A stretch of 64,000 nucleotides of DNA from Sphingomonadales bacterium. GTDB taxonomy: Bacteria > Pseudomonadota > Alphaproteobacteria > Sphingomonadales > Sphingomonadaceae. Positions 24,727 through 32,502 of the stretch are shown one piece after another (within the stretch, counting starts at the first letter, position 1; the number at the start of each line of letters is the position of its first letter). The stretch is from NCBI GenBank assembly GCA_004173185.1, contig SEFZ01000004.1, positions 1-64,000 of the forward strand, written 5' to 3'. A model generated the notes under the pieces. It was not told where the DNA came from. It saw nothing but the letters and a program-made list of their open reading frames with translations, and ran no database searches. Position numbers and translations under genes: made by a program.

Positions 24727-26949
24727 ATGCCCGAACTGATAACGTGCTTCACGCTGGCGGAAATCAAACAGGCTTCGATCTTGGACCAGTCGGTCAATCT
24801 GTCCGAGAATTCCACACTTCCGGCTGGCCTCTTTTATTGGACTGTCGGAAATTTCACCGGTCAAGGCGACGATCTCAATATCATTGAGGCGGACAGCACT
24901 GCCTTGAGCGTTGGCGCATGGGTCAGACAGAGTGCGGCGAGCATCCGCACAACCGAGGGCGATGCGCAAACAGCGTTGCTGAATCGTTTGCGGGTCATGT
25001 CGGTGATGGCACAGGGGGCGGCAGGCGATACGGTTCCGTTCGAGGGACTAACCGATGGGCAGGATGATAGCGATGCATTCGAAGCGTCAATTAACAAGCT
25101 GCGCGACGAATATACGCGTCTAATTAATGACGGGAACGATCAGGATGCCCTGACCAAGCTGGCATTTTGCGGACCGCCACTTAATGGGGAGCGCGGGCGT
25201 ATCTACGCCATCGGGCGAGACATGCCGCCGCTGCCGCCGGGCTGTTCGGTCTTGATGAGCGGATGCTGTATCGTTCCGCTGGCCGACAACATTCGTATCT
25301 TGTGGACCGATGGCGGCTCGCAGATCTTCCCCACGCCTGGCGGGCTGGGGGGCGGCAACGGCGGGAGCCTCCCCGATGGGTTTATGGAGACTTACGGGAG
25401 CGATTTTGGCCGTTGGGAATTGCCGACCTTCTTCGCAAATGACAAGTCAGGGACGCTCGTTGAAGTCCGCACAGTCTCCCATACTGACATTCAAGGCGGC
25501 ATCTTTTATGGTTTTCGCGGCGGCTATTCGCTCACCGGTGCAAGCGTCGCCAACAACAGCCGCTTCATCGGCCTGACGCCAGCGCAATACACCAAGGTTA
25601 AGGAGGGAGATGTTCTAGATGTTGGCCTGAAAACTCCCGAGGGGAATGTCTGGGCGTTCATGGTCGTGGACAAGAAGGTCATCAATGCCGGCGCGATGGA
25701 CGCGACCTATGGCAAATTGAAGCTCGACAAGCCGGTGGTCAAGGCGACCGGCACCTACACCGTGACTCAGATGTCATTTCCAATTGTGTTTCGCGGGTAT
25801 CAGCAATCCGCCGTGCATGGCCTAAAGGTCATCGACTGCGATTACAGTTCGTATGTCGGACGGGGGCGTGAGGAAGCGGTGACCGCCTGGACCGACGAGG
25901 TCCCGACCGGCGTCTACAATCCTTGCACCGACCTGCGGTTTTACGACCGGTTCGAACAGGGTTGTTTGGCGGGCGCATGGATCGGGCCCTCGAACAGCAT
26001 GATATGGGATTATTCGCCCAGCGTGCAGTACAACACCGCCGGTTCACATATCGTCGTGGAGAGCATCTCCTACTACGCAGTCGAGTTTCGTATTGAGATC
26101 GGTGCGGGGAGTGGGCGGATCAATTCGATCCCCTGCATCGAAGTGCTGGAAGGCTCGTCGATGCAAGTGAAGGGGTTGACCTGGAGTACGAACAGCACCG
26201 GTAGGTTTTTAACTGGGCAAGGACTGCATGCCAATGTCGTGATCGATGGGTGGCAGCAAGCATCCTATGGCGACATACCGCTCATGCCCGATGGCAGTTA
26301 TGCTCCCTTCGTTAAGCGGGACGTCACCGGTTTTCTAACGGTCGGATCGGCTGGCAGCATCGCAGGACCAGGCAACTACATCGACGATCCCCGCCGCTGG
26401 GCAACAAACGGAACCACGGGCGCAACCCCCGGGGTAGGTTATGCCGGTTATCAAGACCGGTCGTCCAATCGCACCTTCTACAGCACGAGTGGAAGCTTGA
26501 ATGCCAGCCATGCATATTCGAGTGAGATCGCTTTCGCGGTCCGCTACGGTGCCGAGGCGTATCCGCGTGTCGCGGTTCAGGGCAGCGCCGTGTTCTTCGG
26601 CTCCGGCGCATCAGCACCTGCTGCAAACTGGAGCTGGGGCGGCACGTTCCTAAGCGCATCGCACGGGATCACGGCACCCATCGTCGCGGCGAGTGGCGGT
26701 TACTACGTCGGCGCGAATCAGGTCGTCGGGCCACAGGGCGCAGCTGTGGTCAACGCGACCGACGCCGCCGAGGCAAATCACCCAGCTAAATCTCGTCCTT
26801 GCCCGCCTGCGAGCGCACGGGCTGATCGCGACCTAGGAGGCAAGTCACCCGGCACCGCTGTTTGCCCAGGTCGAATCGGCGACGCTGAAGGCGTGCTATC
26901 GCTCAATTGCAGACAGGCAGCTTCCCACCCAATAGCGGACGTCGCTTGA
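24727..26949 (+). CDS. Phage tailspike-like protein (pectate-lyase-like beta-helix), orphan, C-terminus probably frameshifted
   Basis: The frame encodes 740 residues. Residues about 1-70 resemble tailspike head-binding modules (PAGLFYWTVGNFTGQGDD... GAWVRQS). Residues about 100-190 match the opening of a pectate-lyase-3 beta-helix: GLTDGQDDSDAFEASINKL, GRIYAIGRDMPPLPPGCSV. A long Gly/Ser/Thr-rich beta-type body follows, and near the end VGANQVVGPQGAAVVNATDAA, a common phage tail-fibre ending. After codon GAG 26770-26772 the next frame reads QITQLNLVLARLRAHGLIA and stops at TAG 26834-26836, the usual helical tail of such proteins; the current frame instead runs 58 residues of unrelated sequence to 26949. 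A one-base change near 26773 is implied. Start ATG 24727 follows AGGA. No other phage gene is nearby. Codon use is less GC-rich than its neighbours, consistent with transfer. Confidence 0.75.
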   Translation: MPELITCFTLAEIKQASILDQSVNLSENSTLPAGLFYWTVGNFTGQGDDLNIIEADSTALSVGAWVRQSAASIRTTEGDAQTALLNRLRVMSVMAQGAAGDTVPFEGLTDGQDDSDAFEASINKLRDEYTRLINDGNDQDALTKLAFCGPPLNGERGRIYAIGRDMPPLPPGCSVLMSGCCIVPLADNIRILWTDGGSQIFPTPGGLGGGNGGSLPDGFMETYGSDFGRWELPTFFANDKSGTLVEVRTVSHTDIQGGIFYGFRGGYSLTGASVANNSRFIGLTPAQYTKVKEGDVLDVGLKTPEGNVWAFMVVDKKVINAGAMDATYGKLKLDKPVVKATGTYTVTQMSFPIVFRGYQQSAVHGLKVIDCDYSSYVGRGREEAVTAWTDEVPTGVYNPCTDLRFYDRFEQGCLAGAWIGPSNSMIWDYSPSVQYNTAGSHIVVESISYYAVEFRIEIGAGSGRINSIPCIEVLEGSSMQVKGLTWSTNSTGRFLTGQGLHANVVIDGWQQASYGDIPLMPDGSYAPFVKRDVTGFLTVGSAGSIAGPGNYIDDPRRWATNGTTGATPGVGYAGYQDRSSNRTFYSTSGSLNASHAYSSEIAFAVRYGAEAYPRVAVQGSAVFFGSGASAPAANWSWGGTFLSASHGITAPIVAASGGYYVGANQVVGPQGAAVVNATDAAEANHPAKSRPCPPASARADRDLGGKSPGTAVCPGRIGDAEGVLSLNCRQAASHPIADVA
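26916..26946 (+). repeat. Imperfect direct repeat, right copy (flanks tailspike gene)
   Basis: Partner of 24448-24478 (see that entry). It falls inside the out-of-frame extension of the tailspike frame, just past the true-looking stop at 26834. Confidence 0.45.
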
Positions 26950-27062
26950 TAGATGAATGAGCGACAGCTTTTAGGATCGGGCACCATCGCCATGAATTTA
27001 GTGGCTGTAGGGCGCAAAGCGGCACTTTCGCCTTGTCCACTCAGTACGCAGTCAGCGACCCC

Positions 27063-29150
27063 TCAAGCTCGCTCCGCCGAACTCACCACATCCGCCGCCC
27101 TCAGCGCCGCCAGCAACCGCATCAAATGCGATGCGTTGCGCACTTCCAGCTCGATCGTGTCGGTGTGGAAGGTCGTGTCGCGATTATCCATGCGGATGCC
27201 CAGAATGTTTGCCTTGTGCTGGCCGATCACTGCGGCGATCGCGCCCAGCGCGCCGGGCTCGTTCTTGAGCGTCACTTCGATCCGCGCAATGCCGCCATCG
27301 GCCTTGTCGCCCCAGGTCAGATCGATCCAGTCTTCCTCGTCGCTCTCCGCCAGATGCAGGCATTCGATGGCATGGACTTCGATCGGCAGCCCGGCGCGGC
27401 GCACCCCGACGATGCGGTCGCCCGGGATCGGCCGGCAATCGACCGCGAAATTGAACGCCATGCCCGGCGTCAGACCCTTGATCTCGATGGCGTGCTGCTG
27501 CGGCGGATGCTCGTGTTCGTCGCCGGTGGCCGAGCCCGGCATCACTGCTTCCATTACCTGCGCATCGGTCAGCTTGCGGCGGGCAATCGCTTCCATCAGC
27601 GCGGCTGAATCGGGCAGCTTGAGCCGCTTCAACGCGTCCTTGAGCGCGCTTTCGCCCACCGGCGTTGGCAGCCGCTCGACGATTTCGTCATAGAGTTTGC
27701 GCCCCAGCCGCGCGGTTTCGTCGCGCTCCTTGTGGCGGATGTGGCGGCGGATCGCCGCGCGCGCCTTGCCGGTGATTGCGAAGTTCAGCCAATTGGCCTG
27801 CGGCTCCTGCGCCTTGGATCGCAGGATCTGCACCTGATCGCCCTGCTGGATCTCGGTGCGCAGCGGCACGACCTGGCCGTTGATCTTGGCGCCCACCGCC
27901 TGATCGCCGATGTTCGAATGCACTGCGTAAGCGAAGTCGATCGGCGTCGCGCCCTTGGGCAGCTGGATCAGCTCGCCCTTGGGAGAGAAAGCGAAGATCC
28001 GGTCCTGATACATCGCCATGCGGGTATGTTCGAGCAGCTCTTCGGGGCTGTCGGCCTGGTCGAGGATTTCGATCAGGTCGCGGATCCAGCTGACCTGCGT
28101 ATCGGGGCGTACCGCGTCCTGCTTATATGCCCAGTGCGCGGCGAGGCCATATTCGGCCTGTGCGTGCATGTCCGCGGTGCGGATCTGGATTTCGACGCGC
28201 ATATTCTCGGCATGGATCACCGATGTGTGCAGCGAGCGATAGCCGTTGCGCTTCGGCGTCGAGATGTAATCCTTGAACCGCCCCGGCACCATCTGCCAGC
28301 GCCGATGGATCACCCCCAACGCGCGATAGCATTCCTCCTCGGTATTCACGGTCGCGCGAAACGCCATGATGTCGCTGAGCTGTTCCAGCGACACGTGCCG
28401 CTCGGACATCTTCTTCCAGATCGAATAGGGATGTTTCTCGCGCCCGGTCACTTCGGCTTCGATCCCGCCGCGGTCCAATAGAAGCTTCAACCCCGAAGCG
28501 ATTTTGGCGATGCGATCCTCGCCTTCGATCTTCAGGTTCTCCAGCCGCTTGGTGATCGACGCATAGGCTTCGGGCTCAAGTTCGCGGAAGGCGAGCGTCT
28601 GCATCTCCTTCATGAACTCATACATGCCGATCCGCTCGGCGAGCGGCGCATAGATGTCCATCGTCTCGCGCGCGATGCGGCGGCGCTTGTCCTCGCTCTT
28701 GATGTGATGGAGCGTGCGCATATTGTGCAGCCGATCCGCCAGCTTGACCAGCAGCACGCGGATATCGTCGGACATCGCCAGCAGGAATTTGCGGAGATTT
28801 TCGGCGGCGCGCTCGCTCTCGGTCTGCGCTTCGATCTTGGAAAGCTTGGTAACCCCGTCGACCATGCGCGCGACGTTCGCGCCAAAGCGCTTCTCGATCT
28901 CGGGCAGGGTGGCGACGGTATCTTCGATCGTATCGTGGAGGATCGCGGTGGCGATCGTCTCAGCGTCGAGATGCAAGTCGGTCAGAATGCCGGCGACTTC
29001 GATCGGGTGGCTGAAATAGGGGTCGCCCGATGCGCGCTTCTGGCTGCCATGCGCGTTCACCGAGAACACATAGGCGCGGTTGAGCAGCGCCTCGTCGGCG
29101 CCTGGGTCGTACGAAAGGACCCGATCAACTAGTTCATATTGCCGCAGCAC
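27063..29150 (-). CDS. rsh: Bifunctional (p)ppGpp synthetase/hydrolase, RelA/SpoT family
   Basis: Protein of 695 residues. It makes and degrades (p)ppGpp, the stringent-response alarmone. Domains in order: HD hydrolase (about 20-180) with the intact catalytic HDTIEDT and LVKLADRLHNMRTL; synthetase (about 220-350) with REKHPYSIWKKM, YISTPKRNGYRSLHTSVI and VEIQIRTADMHAQAE; TGS (about 390-450) with FSPKGELIQLPKGATPIDFAYAVH (split here at 20); a helical region; and a C-terminal ACT domain (about 620-690). The intact HD motif argues for hydrolase activity as well as synthesis. The N-terminus MLRQYELVDRV matches other sphingomonad Rsh proteins and fixes the start at GTG 29150; upstream in-frame sequence to 29255 is not conserved-looking. 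The start lies inside a strong hairpin (see 29144-29176). Confidence 0.94.
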   Translation of the reverse strand: MLRQYELVDRVLSYDPGADEALLNRAYVFSVNAHGSQKRASGDPYFSHPIEVAGILTDLHLDAETIATAILHDTIEDTVATLPEIEKRFGANVARMVDGVTKLSKIEAQTESERAAENLRKFLLAMSDDIRVLLVKLADRLHNMRTLHHIKSEDKRRRIARETMDIYAPLAERIGMYEFMKEMQTLAFRELEPEAYASITKRLENLKIEGEDRIAKIASGLKLLLDRGGIEAEVTGREKHPYSIWKKMSERHVSLEQLSDIMAFRATVNTEEECYRALGVIHRRWQMVPGRFKDYISTPKRNGYRSLHTSVIHAENMRVEIQIRTADMHAQAEYGLAAHWAYKQDAVRPDTQVSWIRDLIEILDQADSPEELLEHTRMAMYQDRIFAFSPKGELIQLPKGATPIDFAYAVHSNIGDQAVGAKINGQVVPLRTEIQQGDQVQILRSKAQEPQANWLNFAITGKARAAIRRHIRHKERDETARLGRKLYDEIVERLPTPVGESALKDALKRLKLPDSAALMEAIARRKLTDAQVMEAVMPGSATGDEHEHPPQQHAIEIKGLTPGMAFNFAVDCRPIPGDRIVGVRRAGLPIEVHAIECLHLAESDEEDWIDLTWGDKADGGIARIEVTLKNEPGALGAIAAVIGQHKANILGIRMDNRDTTFHTDTIELEVRNASHLMRLLAALRAADVVSSAERA

Positions 29151-29176
29151 AGGACCTAATTGGGGTCCTGTGCTGC
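29144..29176 (-). promoter_or_regulatory. Perfect 13-bp hairpin covering the rsh Shine-Dalgarno and GTG start
   Basis: GCAGCACAGGACC (29144-29156) and GGTCCTGTGCTGC (29164-29176) are exact inverted repeats separated by seven bases. In the minus-strand RNA the 3' arm contains the likely ribosome-binding AGGU and the GUG start codon at 29150-29148, so the folded RNA would hide the start. It could also act as the terminator of the upstream CC_3452-type gene (stop 29200), but no run of U follows. Either way it separates the two genes. Confidence 0.7.
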
Positions 29177-29199
29177 TGCATTGCAATGCTTTTCCGAGA

Positions 29200-29517
29200 T
29201 CAACGCGCCTTGCTGTTGCACTTTGCCAGTGCCGCCGCGTCAAAATCGCTGCCATTGGCGCGGAAAGCGGTCAGCGTGCCGACTTCGCGGGCAACCAGTT
29301 CGCACACGATCGTGTCACGCGCATCGGCCTTGGCGGCGACGCAAACGCCTTCGCCGCACTTCCACACGGTTGAGCGGCTGACGATCTTGGTCTTATCGGT
29401 CGCAGTCGCCGGCGTGGCCGAATAATAGCCGCGTACGGCGCCCTGTGCGAAGCCTGTGGCGGGGGTAAGCGCCAGCGTAGCCGCGGCTGCTGCCGCAACG
29501 GCAAGAAAACGGTTCAT
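29200..29517 (-). CDS. CC_3452-type small secreted protein
   Basis: Protein of 105 residues. AGGAGG eight bases upstream supports ATG 29517. Residues 1-25 are a signal peptide ending GFAQ. The mature part, with RGYYSATPA, TVWKCGEGVCVAAKADARDT, CELVAREVGTLTAF and AALAKCN, follows the pattern of CC_3452-type proteins described from Caulobacter and sphingomonads. It has four cysteines, as expected for a periplasmic disulfide protein. Function unknown. It lies directly upstream of rsh on the same strand and is divergent from the HxlR regulator. Confidence 0.75.
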   Translation of the reverse strand: MNRFLAVAAAAAATLALTPATGFAQGAVRGYYSATPATATDKTKIVSRSTVWKCGEGVCVAAKADARDTIVCELVAREVGTLTAFRANGSDFDAAALAKCNSKAR

Positions 29518-29666
29518 GAAAAGGTCCTCCTGGGGATTTTCGCTTGCAACTAGGTTGCGAATCACGACCTAATTGACACAAGGGTAAGTTGCAAGCAGAA
29601 ACGTTTGTTGCGACGCAAAATGCAATCCCGTTCCGCAAGCGCGGGATTTAAGGTATGTGAAAATCT

Positions 29667-30143
29667 ATGGGTGCGAACAAATTGCGAGAAGACCTCTCGG
29701 CGCTGTGCAGCCTTCCGGCCGCTTTGGAGGCGATGGGCGAGCGCTGGTCGTTCCTGATCCTGCGCGGTTCGTTCAACGGACTCCACCATTTCGAGGAATT
29801 TCAGTCCGAACTCGGCATCGCGCGAAACATCCTGGCCAATCGGCTTGCGCGTCTTGTCGATCACGGCATCCTCGCGCGCCAGCCTTGCGCAGACGATCGC
29901 CGCAAAGTGGAATATTGCCTGACGGACAAGGGCTATGCGTTGCTCCCCACCATGGTTGCGCTGCGGCAATGGGGCGAGCGCTGGGAGACTGGCGTGCCCG
30001 CATCGCCGATTTTGGTCGATACGCGTGACGGCCAGCAGGTCCGTCAGGTCGAGGTGCTAAGCCATGACGGCCGGGTGCTGACAAAGGGCGATCTGAACTG
30101 GGCGCTGCCCGAGGATCTCGCGGCCGCCGAAGCTGCCGAATAG
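29667..30143 (+). CDS. HxlR family winged-helix transcriptional regulator
   Basis: Protein of 158 residues. The HxlR domain (about 10-105) shows CSLPAALEAMGERWSFLILR (the conserved C-P-x-x-x-A-L-x-x-x-G-x-x-W pattern, residues 14-33), FEEFQSELGIARNILANRLARLVDHGIL and the wing RRKVEYCLTDKGYALLP. A further 50 residues follow the domain. The single N-terminal cysteine is a position used for redox or electrophile sensing in some HxlR proteins, but this is only suggestive. The Shine-Dalgarno sequence is weak. It is divergent from the CC_3452-type gene, whose promoter region it could control. Confidence 0.9.
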   Translation: MGANKLREDLSALCSLPAALEAMGERWSFLILRGSFNGLHHFEEFQSELGIARNILANRLARLVDHGILARQPCADDRRKVEYCLTDKGYALLPTMVALRQWGERWETGVPASPILVDTRDGQQVRQVEVLSHDGRVLTKGDLNWALPEDLAAAEAAE

Positions 30144-30566
30144 CTAGCCCTTCAACTGCTCCAGGCGTTCGCGGACACTGTCCGGAATCGGCTTCGACTT
30201 GCGCGCCGCCAGATCGACATGGGCGCTGATCATTTCGATGCTGGCGTGGAGTTCGCCGGTTTCGGCATGGCAAAGTTCGATCTGCATCGTCAGGCTCGAA
30301 TTGCCGACGCGGCCGATACGCACCCATGCCTGAACCATGTCGTCGAACAGGAACGAGCGTTTATAATCGAGGGTCGCGCGGACGATGTTGAAATCGGCGT
30401 CGAGCCAGTCGGGGCCGATATCGGCGAGATTGGCCCAGCGCCAGAATTCGGTGAGCGCGATGTCGGCATATTCGAGATAGCGCGAGTTGAAGACGATCTT
30501 CTGCCCGTCAATCTCGGAATAGCGGACGCGGAAGCTGGTGGAAAAGGCGAAGCCGGGGCGTGTCAT
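30144..30566 (-). CDS. Acyl-CoA thioesterase, 4HBT hotdog family
   Basis: Protein of 140 residues. The hotdog fold of the 4-hydroxybenzoyl-CoA thioesterase group is shown by VRYSEIDGQKIVFNSRYLEYADIALTEF, where the catalytic Asp sits in the S-E-I-D-x-x-x-x-V-x-N/H-x-x-Y motif, followed by RSFLFDDMVQAWVRIGRVG. It cleaves a short or aromatic acyl-CoA; the substrate is unknown. ATG 30566 matches the family start; the longer frame to 30749 lacks conserved sequence. It lies downstream of phaB on the same strand, but a strong hairpin intervenes. Confidence 0.88.
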   Translation of the reverse strand: MTRPGFAFSTSFRVRYSEIDGQKIVFNSRYLEYADIALTEFWRWANLADIGPDWLDADFNIVRATLDYKRSFLFDDMVQAWVRIGRVGNSSLTMQIELCHAETGELHASIEMISAHVDLAARKSKPIPDSVRERLEQLKG

Positions 30567-30669
30567 GGGGTGCCGAATGGGGGAGGGGGCGTTGTCGTGC
30601 AAGTCGCATTGAAGGAAGGGCGCGACGGCAAAGCCGCCGCCGGACGGGATCGGCCTGCGCCGACCCGCC

Positions 30670-30707
30670 GTCCGCGCCGTTGCTGCGCTTGGCGCAACGG
30701 CGCGGAC
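30670..30707 (-). terminator. Perfect 14-bp hairpin downstream of phaB
   Basis: GTCCGCGCCGTTGC (30670-30683) and GCAACGGCGCGGAC (30694-30707) are exact inverted repeats with a 10-base loop, located 20 bases past the phaB stop. No U-run follows, so it may end transcription weakly or stabilise the phaB mRNA 3' end. Confidence 0.5.
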
Positions 30708-30726
30708 GTGGCCGCGCCTGCAACGG

Positions 30727-31449
30727 TCAATACATATGCTGCCCGCCATTCACCGACAGCGTCGATCCGGTGATGAACCCGGCATCGTCCGAACACAGGA
30801 ACGCCACCGTCCGCGCGATCTCGTTCGCCTGACCGAGGCGCCCGACCGGGATTTTGGCGACGATCTTCTCCAGCACGTCGGCCGGCACCGCGGCGACCAT
30901 GTCGGTATCGATATAGCCCGGCGCGATCGCGTTGACCGTTACCCCGGCGCGCGCGCCTTCCTGCGCCAGCGCCTTGGTGAAGCCGTGGATGCCGGACTTT
31001 GCCGCAGCATAATTTACCTGCCCGTATTGGCCGGCCTGCCCGTTGATCGATCCGATATTGACGATGCGGCCCCATTTGCGGTCGCGCATGCCGGGGAAGA
31101 CGGCCTTGGCCATGTTGAAGCAACCGCCAAGATTGGTGTCCATGACCTCTTTCCACATCTGGTAGGTCATCTTCAGGATCGTGCCGTCGCGCGTGATGCC
31201 GGCGTTGTTCACGATGACGTCGACCGGCCCGAGTTCCTCCGCGACCTGCGCGCAGCCGGCCTGGCATGCGTCATAGTCGGCGACATCCCATTTGAAGGCC
31301 TTGATGCCGGTGCGCTCGGTGAATGCCTGCGCGCGTTCGTCATTGCCGGCATAATTCGCCGCGACGGTCATCCCGGCTTCCTTGAGCGCGACGCTGATCG
31401 CCTCGCCAATGCCGCGGGTTCCGCCGGTTACGATCGCTACGCGTGCCAT
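30727..31449 (-). CDS. phaB: Acetoacetyl-CoA reductase (NADPH, R-specific)
   Basis: Protein of 240 residues, the PhaB length. It reduces acetoacetyl-CoA to (R)-3-hydroxybutyryl-CoA, the monomer for PHB synthase. The short-chain dehydrogenase motifs are present: VTGGTRGIGEAIS (cofactor loop), NNAGITRDGT, the catalytic Ser in NIGSINGQAGQYGQVNYAAAKSG (split here over 20 residues; Y and K of YxxxK), and PGYIDTDMV. The Q-x-G-Q-x-x-Q-x-N-Y stretch and GSTLSVNGGQHMY at the end are diagnostic of PhaB rather than FabG. ATG 31449 has GGAGAGAG upstream. phaC and a phasin are encoded 20 kb away. Confidence 0.93.
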   Translation of the reverse strand: MARVAIVTGGTRGIGEAISVALKEAGMTVAANYAGNDERAQAFTERTGIKAFKWDVADYDACQAGCAQVAEELGPVDVIVNNAGITRDGTILKMTYQMWKEVMDTNLGGCFNMAKAVFPGMRDRKWGRIVNIGSINGQAGQYGQVNYAAAKSGIHGFTKALAQEGARAGVTVNAIAPGYIDTDMVAAVPADVLEKIVAKIPVGRLGQANEIARTVAFLCSDDAGFITGSTLSVNGGQHMY

Positions 31450-31479
31450 AAGAATCTCTCTCCCGAATTTGTGGTGACG

Positions 31480-32502
31480 CTATAGGGGCGAGACCCAGCC
31501 TTCAAGCTCCCGCTGCAAAATGCTGCGCAGCATATCCACGCCCGTCGCACTATCGTTCAAGCAGGGCAGATAAGCGAAATCGGTGCCGCCGCTTGAGATG
31601 AAGGTGTCGCGGCCCCGTATCGCGAGTTCTTCGAGCGTTTCGAGGCAATCGGCCGAGAAGCCGGGGGCCAGGATCGCAACCTTCTTCATGCCCTTGCCTG
31701 GCAGCGATGCAAGTACGGTATCGGTCGCAGGCTCCAGCCACTTGGCGCGGCCGAAGCGGGACTGAAATGCGATGGTCAGTTCGCGGCCCGCCAATGTCTC
31801 TTTCAGGGCTTCGCTCAGCAGTCGCGCAGTCTTCTGGCAGTGGCAATGATAGGGATCGCCCAGCTCCAGCGTCCGCTGCGGCATGCCGTGAAAGCTGGCG
31901 ACGATCGCGTCCGGCTCGAAATCGAGCGCGGCAAGGCCGGCTTCCACCGAAGTCTTGAGCGCGGCGATATAGGCCGGATCGTCATAATATGGCGGCAGCG
32001 TGCGGATCGCCGGCTGCCAGCGCATCTTGGCCAGCGAAGCGAATGCCGCGTCATTCGCGGTCGCCGTCGTCGCCGCGCAATATTGCGGATACAGCGGCGC
32101 GATCAGGATGCGGGTGCAGCCATAGGTTTTGAGCGAGACGATCCGGCTATGGATGTCGGGCTGGCCATAGCGCATCGCATATTCGACCGAGACATTCTCA
32201 CCGAACGCATCTTCGAGCGCCTTTCGCTGCGCCTTGGTAATCGCGGCGAGCGGCGATCCGTCCTTGCTCCACACCTGGGCATAGGCATGCGCCGACTTTT
32301 TCGGCCGGGTGGTGAGCACTGCGCCGCGCAGGATCGGTTGCCAGATCAGCGGCGGAATCTCGACCACGCGGCGGTCGGAGAGAAACTGGGCCAAATAGCG
32401 CCGCACCGATTTGGCATCCGGCGCATCGGGCGTCCCCAGATTGACGAGCAGGATACCCACCTTCTCGGGGAAGATTGCGGGGTGATCAGGGGGCGAGTTC
32501 AT
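31480..32502 (-). CDS. hemH: Ferrochelatase
   Basis: Protein of 340 residues. It inserts ferrous iron into protoporphyrin IX (or coproporphyrin) as the last step of heme synthesis, at the cytoplasmic membrane. Hallmarks are VGILLVNLGTPDAP at the start, LIAPLYPQYCAATTA, the catalytic His loop SFHGMPQRTLELGDPYHCHC, the segment IAFQSRFGRAKWLEPAT and the late VAILAPGFSADCLETLEEL. The CxxxxC-type and late cysteine pattern leaves open a [2Fe-2S] cluster, as in some alphaproteobacterial ferrochelatases. ATG 32502 overlaps the stop of the upstream molybdo-enzyme gene (ATGA), so they are cotranscribed. Confidence 0.95.
   Translation of the reverse strand: MNSPPDHPAIFPEKVGILLVNLGTPDAPDAKSVRRYLAQFLSDRRVVEIPPLIWQPILRGAVLTTRPKKSAHAYAQVWSKDGSPLAAITKAQRKALEDAFGENVSVEYAMRYGQPDIHSRIVSLKTYGCTRILIAPLYPQYCAATTATANDAAFASLAKMRWQPAIRTLPPYYDDPAYIAALKTSVEAGLAALDFEPDAIVASFHGMPQRTLELGDPYHCHCQKTARLLSEALKETLAGRELTIAFQSRFGRAKWLEPATDTVLASLPGKGMKKVAILAPGFSADCLETLEELAIRGRDTFISSGGTDFAYLPCLNDSATGVDMLRSILQRELEGWVSPL

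Noticed and set aside
24107..27062. Possible intact prophage or insertion sequence around the tailspike gene
   Set aside because: No integrase, transposase, terminase or structural gene other than the one tailspike-like gene.
27732..28481. Long open frames antisense to rsh, phaC, egtD, TonB receptor and others
   Set aside because: GC-rich genes of this codon style leave long open antisense frames; none has a recognisable domain or its own ribosome site.
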